This document shows positions 47,120 to 59,394 of a stretch of DNA of 64,000 nt, piece after piece. The notes beneath the pieces were generated by a model. It did not search any database, had not been told where the DNA came from, and saw nothing but the letters and a program-made list of their open reading frames with translations. Position numbers and translations under genes: made by a program. This DNA is from Desmodus rotundus (taxonomy: Eukaryota > Chordata > Mammalia > Chiroptera > Phyllostomidae). Numbering within the stretch: position 1 is the first letter of the stretch; the number at the start of each line of letters is the position of its first letter. The DNA is taken from positions 24,400,470 through 24,464,469 of the forward strand of contig NC_071394.1 in assembly GCF_022682495.2 (NCBI RefSeq). The letters are read 5' to 3'.

Positions 47120-48800
47120 TACATATGTTTACAATTACAATCACATTGAGGCTTTAGTAAAAACAGAAACTTAAACCTGCTCGATTTATTTGAAGCACTG
47201 ATTTTACATAAATAGAGAAGTTCTGTGGCCTCAATGAATTGGTCCCTCAGACTTCATATAGGTGAAAAACTCCCATACCTTTGGTCATTTCAAACTTGAA
47301 AAGATATCTTTCAATGAAAATATTTAGGTTCAATGAAAGATGATTTTGTTACAGATATGATTGGAAGTTAATACTGTATAGACAAGTAAATTCAATTTAA
47401 CATACAATTATCATCTATAAAATGTCACACCATGTTTGGTACTGAATAGAAAGTTACACACTTTCGGCACTAAATGAAATGCTAAATACAACCATGCAAA
47501 TAAAATTACTCTTCTGTTTTGTTGATGAATAATGAGCCAATGGGAAATTCTCCTTATGCTACAGATCCTCCTCCTGAGAGCACTGGCAAACTCCAAAATT
47601 TGAGACTCCCATCAGCCCTTTTTTGCCTGGAAAGAATGTCAATTTTAGTGCTGTAATATGATTTTTAGCTAACTGTCACTTAGATGGGATAAAAACGCTC
47701 CGTGATATTAGAGACCTAACGACAGCCAGTGAGAAGGTCCTCAGAAAGGAGTCACCACTGTAACGTGGGCGCACGTGGAGCAGAGTGTTCACCGGAAACA
47801 TTAAAGTCCTATTTTCTCAAGTTCGTGTTGAAACCAACAGCAGCAACATTCAAGAGTATTATTACTTCCACTACAATCAGCCACTTTATGAAACTAACAC
47901 TTTCATTTTCAAGTGAACCTATTCATCATAATGAAATAATAAACAGAATTTAAGCCAATTGTAAGTATTGTGTCTCAAACATGCTTCTCATAGCATGTTT
48001 ATAGGTTACTTCTGCTTTTATGGATATGTATGTGTTAAAAATTCTTTCCCTTTAATACATATAACCTGCCACTTCTCTTAAACTCACATTTGAATGACTA
48101 AATAATAAATTAAATGTACAAACATAAAAACAAGTTATTTTCTTCGCCTTTGACATGCCTTACAGTATTCAATTAAAGCACATAAGTATATGTTGATACT
48201 GTTTTATATTGCACTAAATATTTATTTTATAATGAAATTTTGATTTACAATGTTGAAAACAATAATGTTGCTAACTGATAGTAAGTCAAGATCCTAAATT
48301 TTAATTAAAAAATGTAAATTTGAAATTTAACATTTACTAAATTCTACAAAATCAAATCCTTACCTTTTAAAATTCTTATATTCCAAAATAAAAATCATAA
48401 ACCCTCAGGACTTTTGAATGATTGTTATAAATTTTCATACAATGAATGTCAAATTGCCCAAGACTTATAATCAGGCATTTAAAATCAAATTTATATAAAT
48501 AAACACAATTATGTCATACCTATTTTTACAAATAGTAACATATGAAAGTTTACTGAAAAAATTATGGGTTTAAAAGATAAGATTACCAATCAAATTGTTG
48601 TATTAAAAAAAGACCAGAACTTTGTACCAACCTGATAGTTCATTAATGTAAAAAAACCTAAAACAACTACTATCCTTTCTCTCTCCTTTCCAACAAAGCT
48701 CTATCTTTCCTACTCAAGGTTTCTTAGACCATATTGTCTCAGGAGGAGTAGACAAGGAGCCTGACTTTGAGCATTTGACTTTGTTGAACTACACTTTGTG
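47120..48800. other. Intronic sequence, nothing recognised
   Basis: Very AT-rich with no recognisable element. Confidence 0.4.
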
Positions 48801-48806
48801 AAGTCC

Positions 48807-49105
48807 CTAGAGCTGCACTGCCCAGTACTACAAGCACTAGGACACGTGGCTGATGAGCACGTGAAATGTGCCTCATCCAAACTGAGATGCACTGTGTGTG
48901 TAATATGCTCACTTGGTGCACCTCTCCAAAAAGAATAAAATGTATCACTAATTTTTAGATAGATTGATATTTGAAATGAGAATATTTCAGATATATTAGG
49001 TTACATAAAATATTATTTTCATTTTGTTTTTATATTTTAAGGTGTATATGAAAATATTAACTTACATATGTGGCTCATATTTTATTGGACAATGCTGCTC
49101 TAGAT
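48807..49105. mobile_element. hAT-type MITE with inverted ends
   Basis: The left end GAGCTGCACTGCCCAGTAC and the right end, as reverse complement GAGCAGCATTGTCCAATA, are inverted relatives. The body is AT-rich with 'gacacgtggctgatgagcacg' and 'tatgtggctcatattttatt', as in the related copy at 23550-23870. Confidence 0.7.
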
Positions 49106-49564
49106 AACTGGTTTAGAATGGCACAGATTACAGCAAAAATGTTTGAAATAAAATTTATTTTCTGATGTAAATTATAATTTTCCATTGATGTTAATTATGA
49201 AATTAGTGTTGTTCTGTAAATAAAATGGACTACTGCAGACACCTTACCAGGCAATCAAATATGACTGGCAAAACATTAAACTTAATATTAAAAATAAAAT
49301 AATATAACTGACACTCAAATAAAACAAAATAAGTACATTGAAAGTGAAAATATAAAGCAGTAAAAGAATACTTAGCAAATAAATGTTATAAAGATAAGGC
49401 AGACACATGCTCTAAAATAAACAATATATTTTTCTCTTTTAATACTTATTTGGGCATATGCATTTCCACTCTTTTAAGGGCAACGACTCCTAATCTTGAA
49501 CAAAGAATATTTATGATTAGCATAACTAGTAAGAAAAATAATTATCTACTGGGAAGTCATTTGA

Positions 49565-49705
49565 ATTTAACCAGGAGACTCACGTTCGTGGTTTAGCTGC
49601 ACGCTCATGCCGGAACTAACTAATCCGACTAGCTTGTTCCTCCATTGCCCTGTTTCGTAAAATGGGGATAATATTTCTCAACTTTATTCAGAGCGTTGCT
49701 ACAAG
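49565..49705 (+). repeat. MIR fragment
   Basis: 'tgccctgtttcgtaaaatgg' with 'ggataatatttctcaac' and preceding diverged core match MIR. Confidence 0.6.
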
Positions 49706-49899
49706 GCTATCTCCTTTCTTTATAGCTCATTTAATAAGGAATCCTTATCCTTCAATATTATAACTTTGATTCCCACGCTTTTTCTCAAATTACCAGCTCC
49801 CTTATTGTATTATACTTAACACTAGATTTCATAGCCCTCATTTCAATCACTCTTTTGCAAATACCTTTAACATTTTAGCATGCCTCCTCATATGCCATC

Positions 49900-51060
49900 C
49901 CACTGGCAGACCCTTTGTTGAATGCTTCTTCTATGCCTACATCCCAGCATTTGAGCATTGTTGACAAAAAATCAGCAGGACTCATTGATTCCACTGTAAT
50001 TCACTGTCATTACCTTAAAGGGTACTCTACACACGCACTTCCCACTCTGCACAGTAACCGCTGCACTCCTTCCTCATGCCACTCAAACCTCCCACCTTTT
50101 GCTTTCTTCCCAGCGAATAACTTTTCCTTTTACTTCATAGGGGAAAACGGAAGCTATCAAAAGAAATCCCCTTATCTTAACAATAATATATGAGTATATA
50201 TAATATATTTATATCAATGTATACATACACACACAGACACACCAATAACTTCTAAATTTAAGTGAGCTGACTAAGCTTTTCTGAACTACAGAACTGTCTA
50301 CCCAATAGCCTACTTGTAGTAACCACTCAGATGTCACTCAGGATTTCACAAACTAGGTATGTCCAAACTGAATCTAACTTTTTTCAAATCAAATATATTC
50401 CTTGTAGTCTTCCCTGTTTCAGTAAAGAGTATAACTTTTCACCAAGTTGCTTAATTTGGAAATCTAAGAGGCGCCCTCGATTTCTCCTCCTTTCTCTCCA
50501 CACCCAATCTACCGTTAGGTCTTACAGATTCTGCCTCTAAAGTAGACGCCTACCCTTCCATCTCTCCCATCCTGACTTTCACCACTCAAGCCTGGCCTGC
50601 TCTTGTCTACTTAACTGCAATAGTGTCTGAACCGTGCACGTCCTGTTTTCCGTATAGCAGACAGAGTAATTTTTCCTAAAACAAAAAAGGGGGGATGTGA
50701 CGGGACTGCTAAAAGTTTTCAATGTCTTCTCACTGTACTTGGGAAAAACCAAATCCATAAAACAGAAGTTATCAAAAGAAATTTTCTTATTTCCCAACTA
50801 TCAGTCTATAAATCTAATAGCTTCTGTGCACTACTCTCCTTTTGCTTCCCGTAACAAACAAACAAATGTCCCTCGTTGTAAATAGCACTTCCTCCACAGG
50901 ACTCAGGAACCCGCCCTCACCCTCCATGGTGCTGCAAGGCCGCATGATTTGGCCCCTGTCTGTCTCTTTCGCCTCATCTCATTTTTCTTTATAAACTGCT
51001 TTTCAGCCTCTTTTAAACTCCTGGAAAGTGTTGGGCGCTTTTCTACCTCAAGACCTTCAA
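49900..51060 (+). repeat. Long L2 segment
   Basis: L2 interior phrases occur in plus-strand order: 'tgccactcaaacctccc', 'gggaaaacggaagctatc', 'gaaatccccttatctt', 'ctccacacccaatctacc', 'gcagacagagtaatttttcc' and 'catgatttggcccctgtctg'. It is interrupted by a TA/CA-rich patch at 50190-50245. Confidence 0.6.
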
Positions 51061-51064
51061 GTAT

Positions 51065-51250
51065 ATGTTATTTTATTTGAAATGCTCCTCAGAATGACCT
51101 TATGAAATAGCAACTGATAAGAACAGGAGATTGTAGAGTGCAGAAAGGTGACGAAGTGCGCCCAAGGTCTCACTGCTAGTAAGCCGTGACGCCGGCATTG
51201 GAACTGTGTAGTTCTAAGACACTTAAGCACTGCACTTTACCAGGACTGCA
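51065..51250 (-). repeat. MIR fragment
   Basis: 'gaatgaccttatgaaatag', 'gtgcgcccaaggtctcactgc' and 'tagtaagccgtgacgccgg' are the reverse complement of MIR. Confidence 0.6.
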
Positions 51251-51274
51251 AGAAGACAAACCCCACTCAGTTTA

Positions 51275-51475
51275 CAGCAGGGCTGACAAACTTTCAGACT
51301 GCATCAGAATAACCTGGAGGGTTTGTGAAAACAGATTTCTCTGTCCCATTCCCAGAATTTGTGACTCAGTAGGTCTAGAGGGGGCGCCTGAAACTTGCAT
51401 TGCTAACAAGTTTCCAGGGGACACTGAGCGGCAGATCCAGCAACCGTATGGTGAGACTTGTTGGCTGGGTCTTAC
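51275..51475 (+). repeat. MER5A (hAT-Charlie MITE)
   Basis: 'actgcatcagaataacctgg', 'agggtttgtgaaaacagat', 'gactcagtaggtctagag' and 'ttgctaacaagtttccagg' match MER5A closely in order. Confidence 0.85.
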
Positions 51476-51840
51476 ATACTAGAACAACTACCTCCTGTGT
51501 GGATGGATGGGAAGCCTTCACTTGCTGTTTGGTAATAAAACATTCAGGTCACTCCTTCTGTTTTGCCCAATTCTTTCAGACTGGCATTTACTACCACTAG
51601 CTGCTCCTTGGCCTCACCTCACAGACAGCATTACATGATGCTGTGGTAACTGTGCTTATCCATTCTCGGGTAAGCCTTAGAGATTTTACAGTCCCCCCAA
51701 TCAGAGGTTTATTTTGTCTCTGCCTACGCAGTCAACATTTTTGTTTTCATGTCCTCCTATAACGATAGGTCAGAGAAAAGTTAGGATGAAAACTCAGGGT
51801 TTTTGTCCAAGTAGTTCTATGCTTTTAAATTATTAGCAAA
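51476..51840. other. Intronic sequence, nothing recognised
   Basis: No recognisable element. Confidence 0.35.
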
Positions 51841-51844
51841 ATTA

Positions 51845-52000
51845 GGTTAATAAATAAGAACCCAGGCTCATGAGACTGGAGTTCTGACTAGAAGGCATAT
51901 GACTTTAGACAAATGACTTGACCTCTCTGGCCTCGGTTCTTCAACTGTAAGCTTAAGGGAATGGATAGTCTGGAATATAATATAATTCTATGACAAGAGA
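51845..52000 (+). repeat. MIR SINE
   Basis: 'gactttagacaaatgacttg', then 'acctctctggcctcggttc' and 'ttcaactgtaagcttaag' match the MIR core. Confidence 0.7.
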
Positions 52001-52329
52001 CAGAAATTCTAAAATGATCCAAAGAAAGTCTGTAAAGCAGACTTTTATTTTTCATTAAGGCTAATGAGCTTAGAATAATATAGAACATAAATATTTCATT
52101 TAAGAAAACAAATATACTAAATATACTCATCTTAGTTCTAATTATATGTTAACATACAAAATGGAATAAGAAAATAGCTTTCAAAATTATTTAAATGAAT
52201 ACATGGATTTGATTGTCACTGAAACAGAAAATACATCTTCATGAATTTAGAAAATTAGCCACAAGCCTCTAGCCTTGCCTCTCCAATCATTAATTATAGT
52301 AACATTAGAACAAATACAATACTAAAAGC

Positions 52330-52475
52330 TACCACTTACCTAATATTTACTTTGCAATGAACTCTACGCAAAATTCTTCACATATTTTCTGTCTAACCTA
52401 CACAACCCAGTAAAGTACTATATTATCGATTTTATAGAGGATAAAACTGAGTTTTACAGTGATCTTTTACAAATG
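52330..52475 (-). repeat. MIR-like fragment
   Basis: 'cacatattttctgtctaacc', 'cccagtaaagtactatatta' and 'gattttatagaggataaaactg' match the reverse complement of the MIR 3' half. Confidence 0.55.
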
Positions 52476-52549
52476 AAATTCCTGAAAAAATATCCTCAAT
52501 GACTCATCTACAGAACAAGACAGAATGTGGCATGGCCTACAAAATGAGT

Positions 52550-52830
52550 CATGTTCTGACCATGCCTAACTTTCCGATTTCATCTCCTTCTCTTTTCGTT
52601 CTTTAACCACACTCCGGAAAAACAACTACAGGTAGTTCCCTGGAATACCACACACGTTTGGTTTTCTGTTCCCTGACATCTGCTTTTCTCCCCTCTCATA
52701 AACACACTTCTTTTTGCACAAGGCCAGTTGGCAAAACACTATCTTTCATTTACGTCTCTGCTGGAATGAGGGCTCCTCTGTGAAGACTTCCCTAATCTCA
52801 CTCCCATCAGCTTGTATAACTCTGATGAGT
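52550..52830 (+). repeat. L2 fragment
   Basis: 'cgttctttaaccacactcc', then 'gttccctgacatctgctttt' and 'gaagacttccctaatctcac' follow L2 order. Confidence 0.5.
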
Positions 52831-52834
52831 TTTT

Positions 52835-53620
52835 CTTTATGTACGCTGTATACACAGTGAAACCTTACAGTAACATGTTCCACAACAATGTGAAATTAGA
52901 TGTACCATGATTGCCGAACACCTATTGGCAAACTGGGGTGGGTAAGAATTCTCATCTTCCGGGAGGGGGATGTGGCTCTCAGGCCCATTTTTAAGAAACA
53001 GGGAGATGGAAGGTAGGTTCCCCCAATTCTTTGCCATGGGGGTGCCTGGACTGTGCCACTATACTGAAAGTCTCAGTCAGCCACAGGGTTTGGAATTACC
53101 TCCATTTCTGGTATTTTCATTAGACAATTGCTGCCAGGTGGCACCAAAATGCAACCGGTATCTGGGCAGCTGGGCTCCGCGAGTAAGACTGCGGGCAGGT
53201 TGTACAGGCTCACCCAGGTCACTTCATGGGCCTGATGCTATGGCAACGTTGCATTTGACCCTGTGAATTTTTAATGTCCATTATAACGTGTTCTCAAGGT
53301 TTTATTATATCTCAGAGAAACTGGATTGCAATTGTTTGCTCTCTTCTCATGACACTTGGATAGTTCATTTTGTCAGTTGTCTTAGTAGCCTAGTATCTGT
53401 TACTTGACACTAAATAGCTCTAAGGAAAGAATTTACTGAATAAGTGAATTAAATAAACTCACTGCATGAATGAATGCTCCTAGTAATGTAAGGATAATTA
53501 AATACTAATGTTTAAGCTGCATCTACGATGCTTCAAAATCATCTTGGCACTCAATAAATATGTATTTGCTGATAAGGAAAATAAAACTTCCTGATAACTC
53601 TTTTAGAAATACATAAATAT
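52835..53620. other. Intronic sequence, nothing recognised
   Basis: It contains a moderately GC-rich patch at 52930-53270 with no recognisable frame. Confidence 0.4.
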
Positions 53621-53624
53621 CAAC

Positions 53625-53745
53625 CAATTAACAAATATTTATTTGTCCATCTGTCATGTTTAAGACAGTGGAGTCAATGCTGTGCCAATTATACATATAA
53701 GACACATTTGTTCTAATGCCACTTATAACTCAGTTTGTTAAATAA
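53625..53745 (-). repeat. L2 3' end
   Basis: 'aacaaatatttatttgtccatc' and the diverged sequence after it match the reverse complement of the L2 terminus. Confidence 0.45.
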
Positions 53746-53844
53746 AATGTAAAGACAAAATAGAATGCAAGACAAAACATGGTATCAATTAATGCAAAAG
53801 ACATCAAACGATAAAGAATTTCAGGGAATAAATTAAGAAATGCC

Positions 53845-55712
53845 ACCGATCTCCTCTGTCTATTTGTACATTTCACAACAGTCCTACATCCCATGGAGGC
53901 CCTGCAGGGGCTGATGTTTCCCTCGTTTTTCTGTGCCAATACAGAAAGCATTGCACTACTTTGGAGCAGCTTCCTTCCTGGGAACCTACCAGTGGAGGTT
54001 GGGACAGCAGAAGAAACTGAGGGATTCTCATGCATCTCCTCTTAAGGAGACCAAAAGTGACTTAAGACTTACTGCAGACTCACTCCCTCTAGGCTGCAGC
54101 ACTGGGGTAGCGGCTGGAAGGGCGCCAGTGGTGTATGGGGAGAAAATGAAGTACCTGGCATCAGAGCGAGTGCTGGAGAACAGCTTCCTCCTGGAGAAAA
54201 CTCCAGAGGCCAGGCAGCAGCCACAGTCCCCTTTCTGATCTCTTCCCAACACAGAGCCACAGAGTAGCAACGTATCATATTTGAGACTCCATCAACATGG
54301 TTCACAAGAGTTGCCCCACCCTGGTGATTACCTAAGGCTCCACCCCATCCAACTTAAACAGGTGCACTTTTCTACAACTGGCCACACTACTAAGAAAGGG
54401 AGTAAAAGCAGCTCTACGTCATACACAGAAACAATCATAAGGAGGTTGCCAAAATGAGGAGACAAAGAAATATGGCCCAAATAAAAGAGCAGAACAAAAC
54501 TCCAGAAAAAGAACTAAATAAAATGGAGATAAGCAATCTACTAGATGCAGAGTTCAAAACACTAGCTATTAGGATCCTTCAACGCATAAAAAAGGTACTT
54601 CAACAGAATAAAAAAGACCCAGGCAGAAATGAAAGTTACACTAAGTGAAATAAAGAAAAATTTATAGGGAATCAACAGTGGAGTGGATGAAGCTGAGAAT
54701 CAAATCAATAATTTGGAACATAAGAAAGAAAAAAACATTCAATCAGAACATCAAGAAGGAAAAAGAATCCAAAAAATGAGCATAGGCTAAGGAACCTTTG
54801 GGACAACTTCAAACGCACCAATATACAAATCAGAAGGGTGTTGGAAGGAGAAGAGAAAGAACAAGAAATTGGAAACTTATTTGAAAAGAAAAAAGAAAAA
54901 AATTTCCCTAATTCGGTGAAGGAAATAGACATACAAGTCCAGGATGCTCAGAGAATCCCAAACAAGATGGATTTAAAGAGGACTATACCAAGACATATCA
55001 TAATTAAAATGACAAAGATTAAAGATAAAGAGAGAATCTTAAAAGCAGCAAGAGAAAAGCAGATAGTTACCTACAAAGGAGTTCCCATAAGACTGTCAAG
55101 TGATTTCTCAAAAGAAAATTTGCAGGCTAGAAAGGACTGGCAAAAAGTATTCAAAGTAATGAAAAGCAAGGACCTACAACCAAGATTATTCTATCTAGCA
55201 AAGCTATTATTTAGAATCGAAGTGCAGATAAAGTTCCTCCCAGATAAGTCAAAGCTAAAGGAGAGCATCATCACCAAGCCATTATTATATGAAATGTTAA
55301 AGGGACTTTTTTTAAGAAAAAGAAGATCAAAACTATGAACATTAAAATGACCATAAATTCACAACTGTCAACAATAGAATTCTAAAAACAAAAAACTAAG
55401 CAAACAAGCAGAACATGAACAGAATCACAGATATGAAGATCATTTTGGAGAATTATCAGTAGGGATGGGGAAGGGGGAGAAAGGGAGAAGAGGTGGAGGG
55501 ATTAAGAAGTAAAAATTGGTAGGTACAGAATAGCCAGGAGGATGTTAAGAGTAGCATAGGAAACGGAGAAGCCAATGAACTTTATGCATGACCCATGGAC
55601 ATGAACTAAGGGGAGGATTGCTGGAGGGGATAAATGGTACTGGGTAGAGGGGGGATAATGGGGAAAAACTGGAACAACTGTAATAAAATAATCAATAAAA
55701 TGTTTAAAAAAG
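53845..55712 (+). mobile_element. HAL1-type half-LINE (ORF1 only)
   Basis: An L1-like 5' region ends 'aatcataaggaggttgccaa', the usual lead-in to the ORF1 start. It is followed by an ORF1-type coding region (54454-55338), a purine-rich 3' region and the tail 'caataaaatgtttaaaaaagg'. No endonuclease or reverse-transcriptase sequence lies between ORF1 and the tail, which is the defining property of HAL1 elements. The left border is uncertain. A weak flanking match GGAATAAATTAAGAAA against GGAATAAAAGAAAAAA may be the target-site duplication. Confidence 0.75.
54454..55338 (+). pseudogene. L1/HAL1 ORF1 protein remnant
   Basis: ORF1 proteins are trimeric RNA chaperones that coat LINE RNA. The first piece (54454-54648) starts MRRQRNMAQIKEQNKTPEKE, as in carnivore and bat L1 ORF1, and ends at a stop after 64 codons. 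A frameshifted zone (54649-54837) encodes the coiled-coil part. The second piece (54838-55338) begins within the end of the coiled coil and runs through the RRM and C-terminal domain, with recognisable EKNFPNSVKEIDIQVQDAQR, PNKMDLKRTIPRHIIIKMTK and YKGVPIRLSSDFSKENLQAR. With the break the full protein cannot be made. Confidence 0.88.
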
Positions 55713-55719
55713 GAATAAA

Positions 55720-56160
55720 AGAAAAAACTAACCTAAAATAAGTAAACGTTCTAGAATTAACACAACTAAAATTTAAATATATATGGTATTATACATTTTC
55801 CTACCACTGAGCCACTGAGATAATTTCACTTTTTCTTAATGATTAGTTTAATAAATATAAATATCACTTATCTGAGTTTCAGATAATTTGGAACTTAAAA
55901 CTTAGTGAGCACGGGCATCAAAGTGGCCACCATGGAAACTGGCATGAAAACTCACACTTCCTCTTTGGTCCCTTACCTCTGAAGGCTAATATAGCTGTAT
56001 GAATTTGCTATCTTGAAAATCATTGATGAAATCAAAGACCAAAGCAGTTTCATTGAAGAAAGTTTCTTTACTTTTTTTAAATTCATAACTTTCACTAATG
56101 CCATTAATGTTTTCAGTTCCATTCCAAATATCGTCACACTACTTCAAAAGCAGCTTCTAA
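55720..56160. other. Intronic sequence, nothing recognised
   Basis: AT-rich with no recognisable element. Confidence 0.4.
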
Positions 56161-56164
56161 CTTT

Positions 56165-56625
56165 GTCTAACATATATTGAATGTTTACTCCACATTAGTC
56201 ATTATGTTAAGCACCGCACATATATTTTATTTCACATTACCAATCTTTTAAAAAATTTCTTTACAATTTTTTTTATTTATTGATATTGGACAGAGAAGGG
56301 TGGGGGAGAGAGAGAGAAACATCAATTTGTTGTTCTACTTAATTATGCATTTATTGGTTGTTTCTGGTGTTTGTTTTATGAACCCTGACCAGGTATCAAA
56401 CCCGCAACCTTGGTATATTGGGTCGATGCTCTTACCAACTGAGCTACCTGGCCAGGGCACAGCAATCTTTAAAGTATGTAATTATCCCCATGTTGCTGAT
56501 AAAAAAACTAATCATTTGGAAAGCAGTAACCTTATTCGAGCTCACAACCTGATGAGTGGTTTTGATTTACATCCACATGACCTCATTCTAGAGACCATTT
56601 GCTTGAGCCTCATACTGTACCCATC
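56165..56625 (-). repeat. MIR SINE split by a bat SINE
   Basis: The MIR signature on the minus strand ('ttatgttaagcaccgcac' before the gap, 'taattatccccatgttgctg' and 'gataaaaaaactaatcat' after it) is interrupted at 56250-56462. The 10-bp duplication CAATCTTTTA / CAATCTTTAA (56241-56250 and 56463-56472) marks the insertion. Confidence 0.65.
56250..56462 (-). mobile_element. Older, more tRNA-like bat SINE
   Basis: On the minus strand it begins GCCCTGGCCAGGTAGCTCAG TTGGTAAGAGC, almost a standard tRNA A box. It has a B box GGTTGCGGGTTTGATACC, a body ending in GTTTCTCTCTCTCTCC, and a short ATAAATAAA tail. It differs through the body from the Ves copies elsewhere in the window and appears to be an older relative. 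Confidence 0.85.
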
Positions 56626-56629
56626 AACA

Positions 56630-59025
56630 AAACCTCGATATATTTCGCTGTCTCATGGGTTATTTTTAAAATCAATTTGTACCCTTCACTTGATTGGCTC
56701 TTTTTCTACATCTAGCCATCAGAGTTTTTATATCCTCCAAGTGAGTTTGAAAATTATGTTTCACTGAAGTTACAAAAAGGTAGAAGAACCAGTATAACAT
56801 TATTTTCCATTTATGAATTACCTTCCAATTTTTTGTGGTTTGCCCAACATTTTACTTTGCATTTTGATGGTAATTTACTTTTCATGAAGTAATAAAATTG
56901 GAGTGGATTTGCTTTTTTCAACCCATAGTAAAACACATGAAAAAGAATAAAAAATTGACCAAAATTCTAATTCCTCCCTACCAGTGAGGAAGGAGCCTCA
57001 GGATCTGGGGCATTAGGTATATAGAAAAGTTGGCTTTTATCAGGAAAACACTATTCCAGCAGTAGTTACCCACATTTTTGGAGCCATTTAGCTAAAAGAT
57101 GATCTGGATTATCTTTAACGAATTCTTTGTGTATCTGGAATCACGTTAAATGCTCCTTTGAGTTACCATGATGAGCATACACTTAAGAATGATTTGGGGG
57201 GGAAAGTGTTCTTCTCTCACGCCCAGATACTACTATACATCATTAATTTTTCTTTTATTTTTACTCTGGCTGATTTTAAATTTTGAGAAGAATAAAATAT
57301 TATTTTTGGTACTTAAGTTGCTATAATTGTACAGGTCACCAGAGGTTAATTCCACATATAAGATAATCAACTTTGGAATTTTTTCATGTGTTTATATATG
57401 AAAATTTTATTTTGACATTAGCTAATTATGCTTTATTTTGTTAAATTTTTGACCACAGAAGATTTTAAACATTTGGCAATTTTGCATTTTGAGCTTTGAA
57501 AATAAATTTAAATCACTCTGAATCATCCTTGGGCCTATACATTAAAATTGGTTTAAAAAATACAACTTAATCATCATTTGCAATATTTTTATATTCCACC
57601 AATGTTTTACATTTGGCCATATGCTATTCCTACATGGAATGTACTTGAGAAATATCAGACAGATCTGCTTTGCACATTACACATGCAATTTTTAAAAAAT
57701 TATCTACTGTTATACCATAGCCTACCGTCCTCACTTGATTCAAATAATAAAAATTCAGTGTAAATAATGTCTGCCATGCTCATCAATTCTTAAGCACTAT
57801 TTTACAACTAGTATAAAATTTCATTCTTGGAGCTTTTTGTTGTCTAGATGGGAGAAACACCGCTCAAGCAGAACGATCTGGGTCATTCCACACTAAATTG
57901 AAAGATACAGATGATTTTTCTGCATCCCAGACTTCTCAAAATTACTGCTGTGATTAGAATAAAAGCCCTCTTAGTTGCTAAATTATCATAAGCTCCCTTA
58001 ATTTCCTGTGATTCTACATCAACTAAAATCAAGAAATATACAAGTTGAATGAAAGCTAGCATTATAAAATAAACATATTTTTAAAAGGTAATTAAATATC
58101 TTCTTTCAGATGGAAAAATCTAGATACTCTCATATTGAAATGCAGTATTCTCTTTGCTTTAAAATGTCACTCCACTGCACTGTAATTTATCGGGCATTTT
58201 TGGAAGGTAACCATCATACAAACATAGCATGGCCACAGTGCAGTGGCTGTAAGCAAACTGACAATCAAGATACCAGAGTATAGTGTCGTTTGGTAAGCGA
58301 CGTGTTTTTTCCTGTATTTATTTAGCAGTACAAAAAGCTTATCTAGAGTCATGTTTCTTGGTATTCTGAAAAGAAAAGAGTAATTTGTTGATTGCCAAGT
58401 ACTTTACTCAAAAAGTACATAGGGTAATAGAAAATCTAAACATCTACCATGGAAACTGTTTACATTAATCTCAGGTGGTATAATTAATGCCCTATTTTTA
58501 TTACATAGTTTTAAAAACTGAAGTTAATATTGATTTCAGTAACATGGATTGTGCTTGTTTCTTTTCAACAGACTACAAGTATCTTTATAGAGATATGCAG
58601 ATTAACTCTATAATTACCTTCATGCCAATTTTGTACCTTTTAAAAATTTAAAAATCTTTTATTCTTCATCTGCTTAAAAATTGTAACACTTTCAATTTCC
58701 CAATTTTCCTTTCAACAGCCATAGGTACGAAAAATAGAAATATTGAAGATTTTTACATCTTTCATTCCCTTTGCTCCCTACATTCTGATCAAGAGGGAAC
58801 CCCTGAGCTTCAGCTGCTTTGTGTAAGATCCCCACCCCATCACCATATGCCTGAAGGAAGTGGGTCTCTGAACTCTCAGTGCCCTGCTAAGAACCCCCAC
58901 GCCCACCCCCGCCCACCTCTGCCCCGCTCCAGCAAACACAAGTTCACCCCCATTATCAGCTCTGGGACTATCAGGACTGATCTCATAATCTATTCCCTTT
59001 ATCCCTGTTAATTTCAATCACCAAA
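56630..59025. other. Intronic sequence, nothing recognised
   Basis: Long AT-rich stretch. A short C-rich patch lies at 58830-58950. No recognisable gene or repeat. Confidence 0.4.
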
Positions 59026-59029
59026 CCAG

Positions 59030-59315
59030 CTCAGAATTCTTAAATCTCCACTTAATTCCCAGATGCAAACCCTCAGTCTGCTCTCAGGCAGTAAGGCCAC
59101 GTTTCCATTTCCTTTGACTCTCATGCACTATATCACCTTTTCTACTCACGTCACCTGATACCCAATATATTTTACTTGTCAGTCTCCTCTGTCAAATATA
59201 AACTCCATAATGGCAGGAATTTTATCTGTTAGTTCAGTCCTGATCCCAAGCATATAGAATAGGGCCTGGTCCTTAATAAGTACTTGTTAAATGTTTGCTG
59301 AATAAATAAAGTAAT
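59030..59315 (+). repeat. L2 3' end
   Basis: 'actccataatggcaggaatttt', 'agcatatagaatagggcctgg' and 'aagtacttgttaaatgtttg' give a clear L2 terminus. Confidence 0.75.
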
Positions 59316-59394
59316 TAATAAATCACCAAACCCTATTGATTCATTCTTTGTAAGAGTCTTGGATTTTTCCCTTTTTTGTTTCTTCTTTCTGCCC

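Noticed and set aside
48710..48948. Two overlapping minus-strand frames near 48.8 kb
   Set aside because: They run through the left end of a hAT MITE and have no protein match.
49915..50193. Plus-strand 92-codon frame
   Set aside because: It lies in L2-derived CT-rich sequence and does not correspond to L2 protein.
56265..56459. tRNA-like A and B boxes suggesting a tRNA gene
   Set aside because: The sequence continues into a SINE body with A-rich tail and target-site duplication, and the cloverleaf is incomplete; it is a SINE head.
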